NCBI RefSeq assembly: GCF_013410455.1 | Contig: NZ_JACCFW010000001.1 | Location: 124,001 to 188,000 of the forward strand | Length of the DNA stretch: 64,000 nt | Origin: Allobranchiibius huperziae | GTDB taxonomy: Bacteria > Actinomycetota > Actinomycetes > Actinomycetales > Dermatophilaceae | Direction: 5' to 3' | Shown here: positions 34,129 to 42,556 of the stretch, one piece after another | Layout: every line of letters starts with the position of its first letter | Position numbering within the stretch: position 1 is the stretch's first letter | Translations under genes and position numbers: made by a program | The notes under the pieces: model-generated | The model's database searches: none | Told to the model about the DNA's origin: nothing | What the model saw: the letters and a program-made list of their open reading frames with translations, nothing else

Positions 34129-34892
34129 CCATCGGGGGGTGGAGATATATCGCCACCCCTCGGTGGTTCCCTACTCCTCGACGGGGCGGCGAGCACCTGG
34201 CGGAGGGTCGGTTCGAACGCCGCCGCGATCGCGGCGTACCCGGCGTCGTTGGGGTGGAAGTAGTCCGCCGCGAGCCGCCCGCGCCAGGACGAGGGCCCGG
34301 TGACGCGCAGGTCGACCATCACGATCCGACCGGAGGCGTCGGCCGCCTCGACGAAGACGTTCGCGGCGCGCGCGGGGCCGCTCGGCTGCGGGAGGGTGGC
34401 GACCAGGGAGCCCGCTGGCACGCTCTCGACCAACCTGGAGTAAGCGCCGGGCAGGGCCGCGCGTCGCCTCCGCCCTCCGAAGAGATCGTTCGAACCCACC
34501 ATCACCGTGACGAGGTCGTCGTCCCGTACGCCGAGCCGTTCCAGCGCCGGGAGCTGCTGCTCGAGGACGTCGGTCACGCAGGCCCCGGTCGCCGAGAGGT
34601 TGATGATCTGCAGGTCGTGGCCGTCGGCGGCCAGGCGGCCGGCGAGCTGTACGACCCACCCCAGGTCGTACGCCGACGCGCCGATGCCCTGCGACATCGA
34701 GTCGCCCAGCACGATCCAGCGGCGGCCCGGTCGGTCGATCGTCTCGACGTTCCGGGCGTGCCAGGCGTCCGCGTACGGGGTCGCCTGGCGCCACACCCGC
34801 CGTACGCCGGGCACGAGGGCGCTCATCGTGCGTACGACCCGCCCGGGTCCGCGCCCGGTGCGGTTGTCGTAGCCGAGACCCGGGTGTGCCAC
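34125..34892 (-). CDS. SGNH/GDSL hydrolase
   Basis: A 255-aa esterase-fold protein. The GDS block is VLGDSMSQGIGAS, with Ser as nucleophile. The oxyanion Gly/Asn is seen in TVMVGSNDLFGG, and the Asp-His pair in AADYFHPNDAGYAAIAAAFE. No signal peptide is evident. I keep the GTG at 34892, but the ATG at 34826 (MSALVPGVRRV) starts where related proteins usually begin and is nearly as likely. The C-terminal ~12 residues come from the palindromic repeat at 34129-34166, which the gene has absorbed. The substrate is unknown. Confidence 0.82.
   Translation of the reverse strand: MAHPGLGYDNRTGRGPGRVVRTMSALVPGVRRVWRQATPYADAWHARNVETIDRPGRRWIVLGDSMSQGIGASAYDLGWVVQLAGRLAADGHDLQIINLSATGACVTDVLEQQLPALERLGVRDDDLVTVMVGSNDLFGGRRRRAALPGAYSRLVESVPAGSLVATLPQPSGPARAANVFVEAADASGRIVMVDLRVTGPSSWRGRLAADYFHPNDAGYAAIAAAFEPTLRQVLAAPSRSREPPRGGDISPPPDG
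34129..34166. repeat. 38-bp imperfect palindrome centred on GATATATC
   Basis: The inner part is GGGGTGG (34136-34142), a GATATATC centre (34144-34151) and CCACCCC (34153-34159); a single A/G mismatch breaks perfect symmetry. The outer flanks CCATCGG and TCGGTGG pair with two mismatches. It codes for the last residues of the SGNH hydrolase and also sits directly after the uvrA stop, where it could end transcription from both sides. One arm recurs at 5647-5663. Confidence 0.65.
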
Positions 34893-34902
34893 CCGCGTGG
34901 CT

Positions 34903-35121
34903 CTAGAGCTTGGTCATCTTGCGGAACGGCGTCTCGATACGGCGCGTCGAGCTGCCGAAGTCGACCGTCAGGCCGCTCTTGTCGACGCCGACGACACGGC
35001 CCATGCCATAGGTGTCGTGGCAGACCCGGTCGGCGAGCGCGAAGTCCTCGACGTCCGGCTCGACGTGAGCCGCGAAGGGGCTGTTGGCGTGACGCGGCCG
35101 GTTGTTTCCAGAGGAAGCCAT
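34903..35121 (-). CDS. Small conserved actinobacterial protein (CarD-like/SH3-type)
   Basis: A 72-aa protein: MASSGNNRPRHANSPFAAHV, then DVEDFALADRVCHDTYGMGR, then VVGVDKSGLTVDFGSSTRRI. The FALADRV...YGMGRVVGVD...VDFG pattern resembles a small SH3-like barrel as in CarD-type or UvrD-C-type modules. No function is known. AGGGG lies directly against the ATG at 35121, so translation may be leaderless or weak. Same strand as uppP upstream. Confidence 0.7.
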   Translation of the reverse strand: MASSGNNRPRHANSPFAAHVEPDVEDFALADRVCHDTYGMGRVVGVDKSGLTVDFGSSTRRIETPFRKMTKL

Positions 35122-35246
35122 ACCCCTAGTGTGACCGCCCAAAGGGGTGATGCGCGCCAGCGCAGGGTGGTATTCGACCGCGGGCGGGCTGCCGAGCCGC
35201 GAATCGCCGACCCGGTACGGCCCGTTCGCCGTCCCGAAATTCGTCG

Positions 35247-36143
35247 TCAGGCGAAGCGGATGATGCTGACGATTCCGGCGATCAGGCAGTAGATCACGAA
35301 CGGGTAGAGCGTGCGAGTGCGCAGGAAACGGGTGAGCCAGCGGGCTGCGGCGTACGCCGCGACGAAGGCGACCACGAAGCCCACGAGCACCTGACCGTGG
35401 ATGCCCTTGCCCTCGGGTCCGAATAGCTCCGGCACCTTCAGCACGCCGGCGGCAAGGATGACCGGGGTCGCGAGCAGGAACGCGAAGTGCACCGCCCGCT
35501 CGTGGCTCCAGCCGCGCAGCAGGCCCGCGGAGATCGTTACGCCGGACCGGGAGATGCCGGGCAGGAGTGCGAGCGCCTGGCTGGTGCCGATCGCGATCGC
35601 CTCGCCGAAACCGGTGCCCGAGAAGTCGAGTTCCGCGCCGCCGGCGTCGGCGGCGTGAGCGCGGACCGGCGTACGCCGGGCACGGCGGGTCAGCAGCTCC
35701 ACGGCGAGCAGCACCAGGCCGTTCAGCGTCAGGAAGATCGCGGCGGCCAGCGGGTGGGAGAACAGGTGCCGCAGCGGCTTGTCCAGGACCAGTCCGATGA
35801 TGCCGATCGGGATGGTGGCGGCCACCAGTAGGACCAACAGACGCGAGCGCGGCGTACGCATCCGGCGGTCCCGCGCCAGGTCGCCGACCCCGCCGAGCAC
35901 CTGCAGCCAGTCCCGCCACTGGAAGGCGATCAGGGCGAAGGCCGTCGCCACGTGCAGCGCGACGATGAAGGCGAGGAACGGCGTCGCGCTCTTGGATCCC
36001 TGCTGCGTCACCAGGTCCGACCAGGATCCGCCGATCCACGCGGGGACCAGCAGGGAGTGCCCGAGGCTCGAGACCGGGAACAGCTCGGTGACGCCTTGCA
36101 GCAGGCCCATGACGACGGCCTGCAGGTAGCTGAGGTGATTCAC
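35247..36143 (-). CDS. uppP: Undecaprenyl-diphosphatase
   Basis: A 298-aa polytopic BacA/UppP protein that dephosphorylates undecaprenyl diphosphate to recycle the lipid carrier for peptidoglycan synthesis. The two family motifs are visible: QGVTELFPVSSLGHSLLV near residues 16-33 (the E-rich first motif) and LALLPGISRSGVTISAGL near 185-205 (PGxSRSG). About eight helices. The GTG at 36143 is chosen because it begins the conserved VNHLSYLQAVVMGLLQG segment; the upstream frame is not conserved-looking. Confidence 0.93.
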   Translation of the reverse strand: MNHLSYLQAVVMGLLQGVTELFPVSSLGHSLLVPAWIGGSWSDLVTQQGSKSATPFLAFIVALHVATAFALIAFQWRDWLQVLGGVGDLARDRRMRTPRSRLLVLLVAATIPIGIIGLVLDKPLRHLFSHPLAAAIFLTLNGLVLLAVELLTRRARRTPVRAHAADAGGAELDFSGTGFGEAIAIGTSQALALLPGISRSGVTISAGLLRGWSHERAVHFAFLLATPVILAAGVLKVPELFGPEGKGIHGQVLVGFVVAFVAAYAAARWLTRFLRTRTLYPFVIYCLIAGIVSIIRFA

Positions 36144-36270
36144 GGCTCGACTTTCATCGGGTTCGTCGGTGTGGAGCGGGATGGGACGTGCGACGGCGGA
36201 CAGTAGCCGGGCTCCGCTGAAGACTGCCTGTGACCCGCCCGCCGGCCGCTCGGCGACTAGCCTCTCAGAG

Positions 36271-36684
36271 ATGGGTCGGAGGGCGACCGTCGCCGATGTC
36301 CACCGCCTCGCGGCGGCGATGCCGTACGCGCAGCGCAAGGCGGGTACGCGGGAGAATCCCGTCTACCAGGTCGGGGGCAAGACGTTCGTCTTCTTCCGCA
36401 ATCCGCGCCCGGACGCGGTCGATCCGGACACCGGCGAGCGCTACACCGACGTAATAATGCTGCGGGTGCCCGACGAGCAGGACAAGCAGGCGCTGGTGCA
36501 GGATCCCGACTCGCCGTTCTTCACCACTCCGCACTTCGAGGGTCACTCCTCGGTGCTGGTGCGCGCGAGTCGCATCGGCGAGGTGGCAGTCGACGAGCTG
36601 GCCGAGATCGTCGCGGACGCCTGGCTGTCCTGCGCCTCGGCGGCGCGGCAGCGGGCCTGGCTGGAGCAGCACCGATCGGAATGA
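36271..36684 (+). CDS. MmcQ/YjbR-family protein
   Basis: A 137-aa protein of the YjbR fold, related to DNA-binding domains. The family look is clear: RLAAAMPYAQRKAGTRENPV, YQVGGKTFVFFRNPRPDAV and HSSVLVRASRIGEVAVDELA, with EIVADAWLSCASAARQRAW at the end. Only a weak ribosome-binding site precedes the ATG. It may be part of a transcript with argS, 30 bases downstream. The biochemical role is unknown. Confidence 0.8.
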   Translation: MGRRATVADVHRLAAAMPYAQRKAGTRENPVYQVGGKTFVFFRNPRPDAVDPDTGERYTDVIMLRVPDEQDKQALVQDPDSPFFTTPHFEGHSSVLVRASRIGEVAVDELAEIVADAWLSCASAARQRAWLEQHRSE

Positions 36685-36714
36685 GCCGGGTGCGCGGTCC
36701 CTATCCTTGCGGGC

Positions 36715-38478
36715 ATGACTGACCCGATTGCCGCCCTCACTCCGCGCGTCCAGGAGGCGATGGCTGCCGCGTTCGGTGCCGACTGGGCCGAGGCCGACCC
36801 GGTGATCCGCCCGGCGAACAAGCGGCAGACCGATGCCGACGTGCAGGTCAACGCCGCGATGGCGGCCGGCAAGCGTCTGGGTCGCCCGCCGCGCGAGGTC
36901 GCGCAGGCGATCGTGGACCACCTCGATCACGGGGACCTGGTCGAGCAGGTCGAGATCGCCGGGCCCGGGTTCCTCAACGTCACCTTCTCCTCCGCCTGGA
37001 TCGGCCGGGCGGCCACCGCGCTGCGCGAGGACGACCACTTCGGCGTCGTACGCCCGCCCCAGCAGACCGTCGTGGTCGACTACTCCTCGGTCAACGCGGC
37101 CAAGGAGATGCACGTCGCCCACCTGCGCAGCGCCGTCGTCGGCGACTCCCTCGTGCGGACCCTGGAGTACCTCGGTCACGACGTGATCCGCCAGAACCAC
37201 CTCGGCGACTGGGGTACGCCGTTCGGGATGCTCATCGAGCACCTGCTCGAGGTGGGGGAGGACAGCGACGACGCCCGCCTGCTGCAGAGCGATCCCAACG
37301 CGTTCTACCGGGCGGCGCGCGGCAAGTTCACGACCGCCGAGAACGCCGAACCCGCGGGCAGTGTCGGCGATTTCGACGTGCGCTCCCGTCGCAGGGTCAC
37401 CCTGTTGCAGGCCGGTGAGGAGGACACGCTGCGGCTGTGGCGGGAGATCCTCGAGCTGTCCCGGGTCTACCTCAACCGGGTCTATGGCGAGCTCGACATC
37501 ACCCTGACCGACGACGACATCGCCGGCGAGTCGTCGTACAACGACGAACTGCCCGGGATCTGCGACGCGTTGCAGGAGAAGGGCCTGGCCGTCATCAGCG
37601 AGGGCGCGCTGTGCGTCTTCCTCGACGGCTACCGCGGCCGGGACGACAAGCCGCTGCCGCTGATCGTGCGCAAGTCCGACGGCGGGTACGGCTACCCCGC
37701 AACGGATCTGGCCACCATCCGGCACCGCTCGCTCGATCTGCACGCCGACCGGGCGCTCTACGTCGTCGGGGCGCCGCAGCACCTGCACTTCCAGATGGTT
37801 TGGGAGACAGCGCGACTCGCGGGATGGATCAAGGACACCGAGCCGATCCACGTGCAGATCGGCAACGTGGTGGGCACGGACGGCAAGATCCTGCGCACCC
37901 GCTCGGGAGAGGTCGCGGACCTGCAGCATCTCGTGGACGCCGCGTTCGCGAAGGCGGCTGAGGTCATCGCCGAATCACGCCCCGAGCTGGATGCCCAGAC
38001 GCGCGACGTCATCTCCCACCAGGTCGGCGTCGCGGCGCTGAAGTACGCCGACCTCTCGGTCGCGCACGACAGCGGCTATACGTTCGACCTGGACCGGATG
38101 GTGGCGCTGACCGGCGATACGGGCCCCTATCTGCAGTACGCAACGACCCGGATCCGCTCGATCCTGGCCCGCGCCGGCGTGGTCGAGCCGGTCGGACCCA
38201 TCGTCGTCCGTGAGCCGGCCGAGCGCGCTCTGGCGTTGCGGCTGCTCGACTTCGGCGCTGTCGTCGTGCAGGTCGGCGAGACGCTGGAGCCGCACCGACT
38301 GTGCACCTACCTGTCCGAGCTCGCCCAGACCTTCTCGACGTTCTACGAGCAGTGCCCGGTGGTCAAGGCCGAGGACGACGAGGTGCGCGAGTCACGCCTC
38401 GCCCTGTGCCATCTGACCCGGGCGGTGCTGGTCGACGGGCTGGGACTGCTCGGCATCACCGCGCCCGACCAGATGTAG
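36715..38478 (+). CDS. argS: Arginyl-tRNA synthetase
   Basis: A 587-aa class I aminoacyl-tRNA synthetase that charges tRNA-Arg. It has the N-terminal Arg_tRNA_synt_N domain, the HIGH-box variant in SVNAAKEMHVAHLRSAVVGD, the Rossmann core with GDWGTPFGMLIEHLL, the GTDGKILRTRSGE loop in place of a canonical KMSKS, and a C-terminal DALR anticodon domain. The length fits the family. It is an essential gene, so its intactness is expected. A long hairpin follows. Confidence 0.97.
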   Translation: MTDPIAALTPRVQEAMAAAFGADWAEADPVIRPANKRQTDADVQVNAAMAAGKRLGRPPREVAQAIVDHLDHGDLVEQVEIAGPGFLNVTFSSAWIGRAATALREDDHFGVVRPPQQTVVVDYSSVNAAKEMHVAHLRSAVVGDSLVRTLEYLGHDVIRQNHLGDWGTPFGMLIEHLLEVGEDSDDARLLQSDPNAFYRAARGKFTTAENAEPAGSVGDFDVRSRRRVTLLQAGEEDTLRLWREILELSRVYLNRVYGELDITLTDDDIAGESSYNDELPGICDALQEKGLAVISEGALCVFLDGYRGRDDKPLPLIVRKSDGGYGYPATDLATIRHRSLDLHADRALYVVGAPQHLHFQMVWETARLAGWIKDTEPIHVQIGNVVGTDGKILRTRSGEVADLQHLVDAAFAKAAEVIAESRPELDAQTRDVISHQVGVAALKYADLSVAHDSGYTFDLDRMVALTGDTGPYLQYATTRIRSILARAGVVEPVGPIVVREPAERALALRLLDFGAVVVQVGETLEPHRLCTYLSELAQTFSTFYEQCPVVKAEDDEVRESRLALCHLTRAVLVDGLGLLGITAPDQM

Positions 38479-38497
38479 CCGCAGCGGCCGACGGCTG

Positions 38498-38533
38498 GGG
38501 TCGTGGCGCGCCGTAGAGAGCGCGCGACGACCC
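38498..38533. terminator. Bidirectional hairpin between argS and galE
   Basis: GGGTCGT (38498-38504) pairs with ACGACCC (38527-38533), and GCGCGC with GCGCGC inside, separated by a single G-G mismatch and an eight-base loop. It sits between convergent argS and galE ends (38478, 38551) and can serve both. Confidence 0.65.
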
Positions 38534-38550
38534 TGCCCGTCGGGCGGTGG

Positions 38551-39573
38551 TCAGCTCGCCGGGTAGCCCTGCGGATTCTCCGACTGCCAGCGCCAGGTGT
38601 CGGCGCACATGTCGTCGATGCTGCGGTGCGCGCTCCAGCCCAGCTCCTCGTGCGCGCGCGTCGGGTCGGCCCAGTACGCCGGAAGGTCGCCGGGGCGCCG
38701 TCCGACGATCTCGTGGGCCAGCTCGTGGCCGACCGCACGCTCGAAGGCGTGCAGCAGTTGCAGCACCGAGGTGCCGGTGCCGGTGCCGAGGTTGAAGGCA
38801 CGCACCGGTTCGGACATCGAGTCCAGGTGTTCGAGCGCCGCGACATGCCCGGCGGCGAGATCCTCGACGTGGATGTAGTCGCGCTCGCAGGTGCCGTCGG
38901 CCGTCGGGTAGTCGCCGCCGAAGATGCTCAGCTTGTCGCGCCGTCCCACGGCCACCTGGGCGATGAACGGCATCAGGTTGTTGGGGATGCCCGAGGGGTC
39001 CTCGCCCATCCGGCCGGAGGGGTGCGCGCCGACCGGGTTGAAGTAGCGCAGCAGCGCGACCGACAGGTCGGGGGTGGCCGCAGCGGTGTCGGTGAGGACC
39101 TGCTCGATCATGACCTTCGTGCGGCCGTAGGGTGACGCGGCCGAAAGGGGCTGGTAATCCTCGTTGTACGGGACGGGCGCGTGGTCGCCGTACACCGTCG
39201 CGGAGGAGGAGAAGACGAATCTGTGCACGCCGTGGCGGCGCATGGCGGCCAGCAGCGAGAAGGTGCTGTCGAGGTTGTTGCGGTAGTACTCCAGCGGCTT
39301 GCCGACGCTCTCGCCGACCGCCTTCAGGCCCGCGAAGTGGATGACGGCGTCGATGGGCTGCTCGGCGAACACCTGGTCGGTCTTGTCGGCGTCGCACAGG
39401 TCGATCGCGTGAAGGGGGACGTGCTGGCCGCTCACCTGCTCGATGCGGTCGACGGCCGACGGCTTGCTGTTGGCAAAATCGTCGGCGAGCACGACATCAT
39501 GGCCGTGGGCGAGCAGGTTGACCGCGGTGTGTGAGCCGATGTAGCCGGCCCCGCCGGAGACGAGAACTCGCAT
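38551..39573 (-). CDS. galE: UDP-glucose 4-epimerase
   Basis: A 340-aa extended SDR that interconverts UDP-glucose and UDP-galactose. The NAD motif VLVSGGAGYIGSHTAVNLLA is at residues 3-22. The active site has FVFSSSATVYGD (Ser/Thr) and ASPYGRTKVMIEQ (YxxxK). The UDP-binding segment IPNNLMPFIAQVAVGR and DGTCERDYIHVEDLA are conserved. The ATG at 39573 is placed at the start of the Rossmann strand. Convergent with argS. Confidence 0.95.
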   Translation of the reverse strand: MRVLVSGGAGYIGSHTAVNLLAHGHDVVLADDFANSKPSAVDRIEQVSGQHVPLHAIDLCDADKTDQVFAEQPIDAVIHFAGLKAVGESVGKPLEYYRNNLDSTFSLLAAMRRHGVHRFVFSSSATVYGDHAPVPYNEDYQPLSAASPYGRTKVMIEQVLTDTAAATPDLSVALLRYFNPVGAHPSGRMGEDPSGIPNNLMPFIAQVAVGRRDKLSIFGGDYPTADGTCERDYIHVEDLAAGHVAALEHLDSMSEPVRAFNLGTGTGTSVLQLLHAFERAVGHELAHEIVGRRPGDLPAYWADPTRAHEELGWSAHRSIDDMCADTWRWQSENPQGYPAS

Positions 39574-39648
39574 GGCAAGGGATCCTACGGGCACCATGCG
39601 AGGGTGTCGGAAGCTCTCGAGGAGCACAGCAGAGCCGGAGAGGGGAGC

Positions 39649-40218
39649 ATGAACACACCGTGGACGTCCACGCACGTGGACACCGTCCGTGCCGCGCGAT
39701 TGCCACGCCAGCGGGGTGGATACAGCGTCGAGGACGTCGACCGGCAGCTCGCCCGGATCGCCATCCTGATGCGCCAACAGCGGCCCGTACCGCAGGTGTC
39801 GACACTCGCGCTGCGCCGCTCCCGGCTGCGTGAGGGCTACACCCCCGAGGCGGTTGAAGCGCTGCTCGCGCACGTCGCGGCGTGGCAGCACGACTTCGAT
39901 CTGGCCTCGCCTCCGCCGAACCCTGCGCAGCCCGCGTCGACCGACAGCGGGAGTGGCCGCCGCGAGTGGACCGGCAAGCAGCAGGACTGGGTGCGGGAGA
40001 TCTGCTTCGCCCGACGCACCGGCACCCGCGCGTACGACGAGGGTGAGGTGGACGCGTTCCTGGATCAGGTGTTGCTCGCGATGGCCAAGGGCGAGGAGCT
40101 GCCGCGGATCGAGACGGTGCGCTTCTACCCGCCGAAGCGAGGCCGGGGTGGTTACGACGCCATCGCGGTCGACGTCTTCCTGGACCAGCTCGGCACCATC
40201 CGCCCGATCCTGCGTTGA
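39649..40218 (+). CDS. DivIVA-domain protein with repeated short motifs
   Basis: A 189-aa protein with four DivIVA-like segments of about 40 residues: VRAARLPRQRGGYSVEDVDR, LRRSRLREGYTPEAVEALLA, ICFARRTGTRAYDEGEVDAF and VRFYPPKRGRGGYDAIAVDV. Each has the GY...DVD/EVD core of the DivIVA N-terminus, but the long coiled coil of Wag31 is absent. It may bind membranes or take part in growth-site organisation; no direct evidence. The ATG at 39649 follows GGAGAGGGG. Confidence 0.7.
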   Translation: MNTPWTSTHVDTVRAARLPRQRGGYSVEDVDRQLARIAILMRQQRPVPQVSTLALRRSRLREGYTPEAVEALLAHVAAWQHDFDLASPPPNPAQPASTDSGSGRREWTGKQQDWVREICFARRTGTRAYDEGEVDAFLDQVLLAMAKGEELPRIETVRFYPPKRGRGGYDAIAVDVFLDQLGTIRPILR

Positions 40219-40261
40219 TTCAGGCGCACTCGAAGTTTGCTGTCGATTCCGAATATTCGAT

Positions 40262-41659
40262 TCAGGCAGTCAGCTGCATTAGTTCTGCCCTGATCATTGC
40301 CTCGGGCCTGGTTTCGTAGATTCGGCCCGTAGGGCTGGTCCACGTGCATTCCCCATTGTCAGTCATGCGCACCCGCCAACCCGTCTCGTGTTTTGCTCGA
40401 TGGTGGTGGCGGCACAGCAACTGCAGATTGGCGGGTGTCGTCTCACCGCGCGGCCAGGGGATGACGTGGTCGGCGTCGCAGTTCTTCGGTGGCGCGGTGC
40501 AGCCGGGGAAGCGGCAGTGCTCGTCCCTGGTCTCGACGAACCTGCGGATCGCGACAGTGGGGGAGTAGGTGCGAGTGGTGGTGTCCAGGTGCGTGCCGGC
40601 GGTCGGGTCGGTCAGCACCCGGGCGATCCGGGTGCCGAGCTCGGCCGTGAGGCGCCGGACGGTGTCGCCGCAGATCGTCCCGACGCCGGCGACGTCGACG
40701 TCCCCGATCGCGCTGACCGCGCTCGGCTCGCCGTTCCCCGGTGTGCGGTCGACCGGCACCTGGAAGACGACGGTCGTCTCGATGTGCGCATTGGCGAGGA
40801 TGAGGTCGGTGAGGGCGTCGGCGCGGCATTGCGCGAGGGTCTTGCCGGTCGTGGTCTCTGCGTGCAGTTCACGGGCGAGGGCATCGACCGCGGCGTACGC
40901 CGCATGCGCGCGTTCGGTGGGCAGCGTCGCGCGCAGATCGGTGTATCCGGTGTATGCGGAGGGAGATACGAACACCCCGATCGCGTCACGGGCGGCGGCG
41001 CTGTGCTGGGTCTCCGCGGCGATCGGGTCCAGGCGGGTCAGGAGGGTGCGGGTGCGCCGGCTGATCTGCACCGGTGTCCACCCGGTGACGCCGCGGGCGA
41101 TGAGGGTGTCCACGACATGGCTCGCGATGTGGTCGGGCGCGTAGGCCAGGATCTCGGTGATCCGGCGCAGCCGCCAGGAGTCGATCGCGCCCGCGCCCAT
41201 CAGGTCCAGCAGGGCCGGCGCCACGGCGACCGCATCGACCGCTTCGCCGACACGTGCGGTGGCCTGACGTTCGCTCCAGCACATGGCGGGTGCGAGGTCG
41301 GTGTCGGCGAACTCCTCGACGTGGCCGATGCCACGGTCGATCTCGAGGTCGGTCCCGTCGGCGCCGGTTGTCCGTTCGGTCGCGGCGTACTGGGCGACGC
41401 GCACGTTCTGCACCGCGGTGGCGGCATTGGCGATCGCTGCACATTCGGCTGCCTGCGATTCCAGGTCGCCGAGGTCGAGTCGGTGGCGGTCGAGCTTCGC
41501 CTGTGAATATGCCGCGGCGAGCACGTCGCGACACCATTTCAACGCTTGGGCGACGTCAATATTATCGATATTCGGAGGCATTCCCATGGCGCCATGGGAA
41601 TCGAATTCCTGCGGCACGTCCCGGCCCCGATCAGCGGTGGTTTCGGAAAGCTGCCTCAT
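40262..41659 (-). CDS. DUF222/13E12-type protein with C-terminal HNH endonuclease domain
   Basis: A 465-aa protein common in actinobacteria in many copies. The N-terminal ~330 residues are DUF222 with SERQATARVGEAVDAVAVAP. The C-terminus carries an HNH nuclease: CRFPGCTAPPKNCDADHVIP, then NLQLLCRHHHRAKHE. The cysteines, His and DADH fit a ββα-metal fold. It lies 44 bases after the DivIVA-like gene, on the opposite strand. Slightly lower GC near its N-terminus (IDNIDVAQALKW...) suggests a mobile family. Its target is unknown. Confidence 0.88.
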   Translation of the reverse strand: MRQLSETTADRGRDVPQEFDSHGAMGMPPNIDNIDVAQALKWCRDVLAAAYSQAKLDRHRLDLGDLESQAAECAAIANAATAVQNVRVAQYAATERTTGADGTDLEIDRGIGHVEEFADTDLAPAMCWSERQATARVGEAVDAVAVAPALLDLMGAGAIDSWRLRRITEILAYAPDHIASHVVDTLIARGVTGWTPVQISRRTRTLLTRLDPIAAETQHSAAARDAIGVFVSPSAYTGYTDLRATLPTERAHAAYAAVDALARELHAETTTGKTLAQCRADALTDLILANAHIETTVVFQVPVDRTPGNGEPSAVSAIGDVDVAGVGTICGDTVRRLTAELGTRIARVLTDPTAGTHLDTTTRTYSPTVAIRRFVETRDEHCRFPGCTAPPKNCDADHVIPWPRGETTPANLQLLCRHHHRAKHETGWRVRMTDNGECTWTSPTGRIYETRPEAMIRAELMQLTA

Positions 41660-41741
41660 TCATAGATCATACACCTGTTCGCATGCCAGCGCGACATTCT
41701 CACAGGTATTCTTTCCCCTTATATCGAACGCCCCGACCCGG

Positions 41742-42518
41742 TTAATCATCTGCCGAGATTCCGGTTTCCGGCTGTCCGATGATCGACGCGAGATCGCGCA
41801 CGGCGTAGCGATGATGCGCCCATTCCTCTTCGAGGATGGTGTGCAGACAGGCGAGCGCCGACACGCGGCGGTCGGGGGCCCATGGGTGCCTGCACGACCG
41901 GGCAAGATCCTGCGCGGTGAGGGCTGCGATGAAATCGCGCACCATCGCGACGTGCTCCGCCCGCACGGCCAGGATCTCGTCGTACGGCGGGGTCGCATCG
42001 GTGAAAACGGACAAGTCGTAGCCGTCCGTCTCGTATTCGCTGTTCGGTAGACCGATCGGGTGGTAGGGCCGCTCCACGCCCAGGATCGCGCGACCCAGCC
42101 AGGTGTCGGTCGCCATGATCAGATGCCGAAGGGTCTGCGCGTACGACCATTCGCCCGCCACCGAGACATCGACAGTGCCCCTCGGCATCGACGCGACCCG
42201 CTCGCCCGTGGCGGCCCAGGTCGCCTCCAGCGCAGCCCATGCCGCGCGCAGGTCGTCGGGGGTGGCAGCCCGCCGTTGCGCCCGCCCCGGGAAGCGGCGG
42301 TCGAGCTCGGCCTCGACGAATGCGACGACGTCGACTCCGTTGATGAGCAACCCGCCGTCCGCTGCCGACAGCCACGGAGCGTCGATGTCCGTGCCTTGTA
42401 CGTCGACCGCGCGCATCGTGACACCGGAGAAGTCCGTCCGGACGAAGCGGGAGCCGCCGAGGTCCACATCGGTGAACTCGGCACCGTGCAGGAGGTCGGA
42501 GCTGGTGAACGTTGCCAT
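41742..42518 (-). CDS. DinB-family protein with pentapeptide-like N-terminus
   Basis: A 258-aa protein. Residues 1-45 contain pentapeptide-like repeats (FTSSDLLHGAEFTDVDLGGS), then a DinB/MDMPI-type four-helix bundle with WSYAQTLRHLIMATDTWLGR and ILEEEWAHHRYAVRDLASII. The latter gives the histidines of a metal site. DinB proteins are metal-dependent thiol transferases or unassigned. The start at 42518 follows GAGGAGAGG. The gene sits between the HNH protein and a LuxR regulator, all on the minus strand. Confidence 0.75.
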   Translation of the reverse strand: MATFTSSDLLHGAEFTDVDLGGSRFVRTDFSGVTMRAVDVQGTDIDAPWLSAADGGLLINGVDVVAFVEAELDRRFPGRAQRRAATPDDLRAAWAALEATWAATGERVASMPRGTVDVSVAGEWSYAQTLRHLIMATDTWLGRAILGVERPYHPIGLPNSEYETDGYDLSVFTDATPPYDEILAVRAEHVAMVRDFIAALTAQDLARSCRHPWAPDRRVSALACLHTILEEEWAHHRYAVRDLASIIGQPETGISADD

Positions 42519-42556
42519 GGTGCCTCTCCTCGTGGAGGTGCCTTGCCGCCGAGAGG

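Noticed and set aside
40569-41144. Long plus-strand open frames opposite the HNH gene
   Set aside because: Typical high-GC shadow frames: Arg/Ser/Ala-rich without domains.
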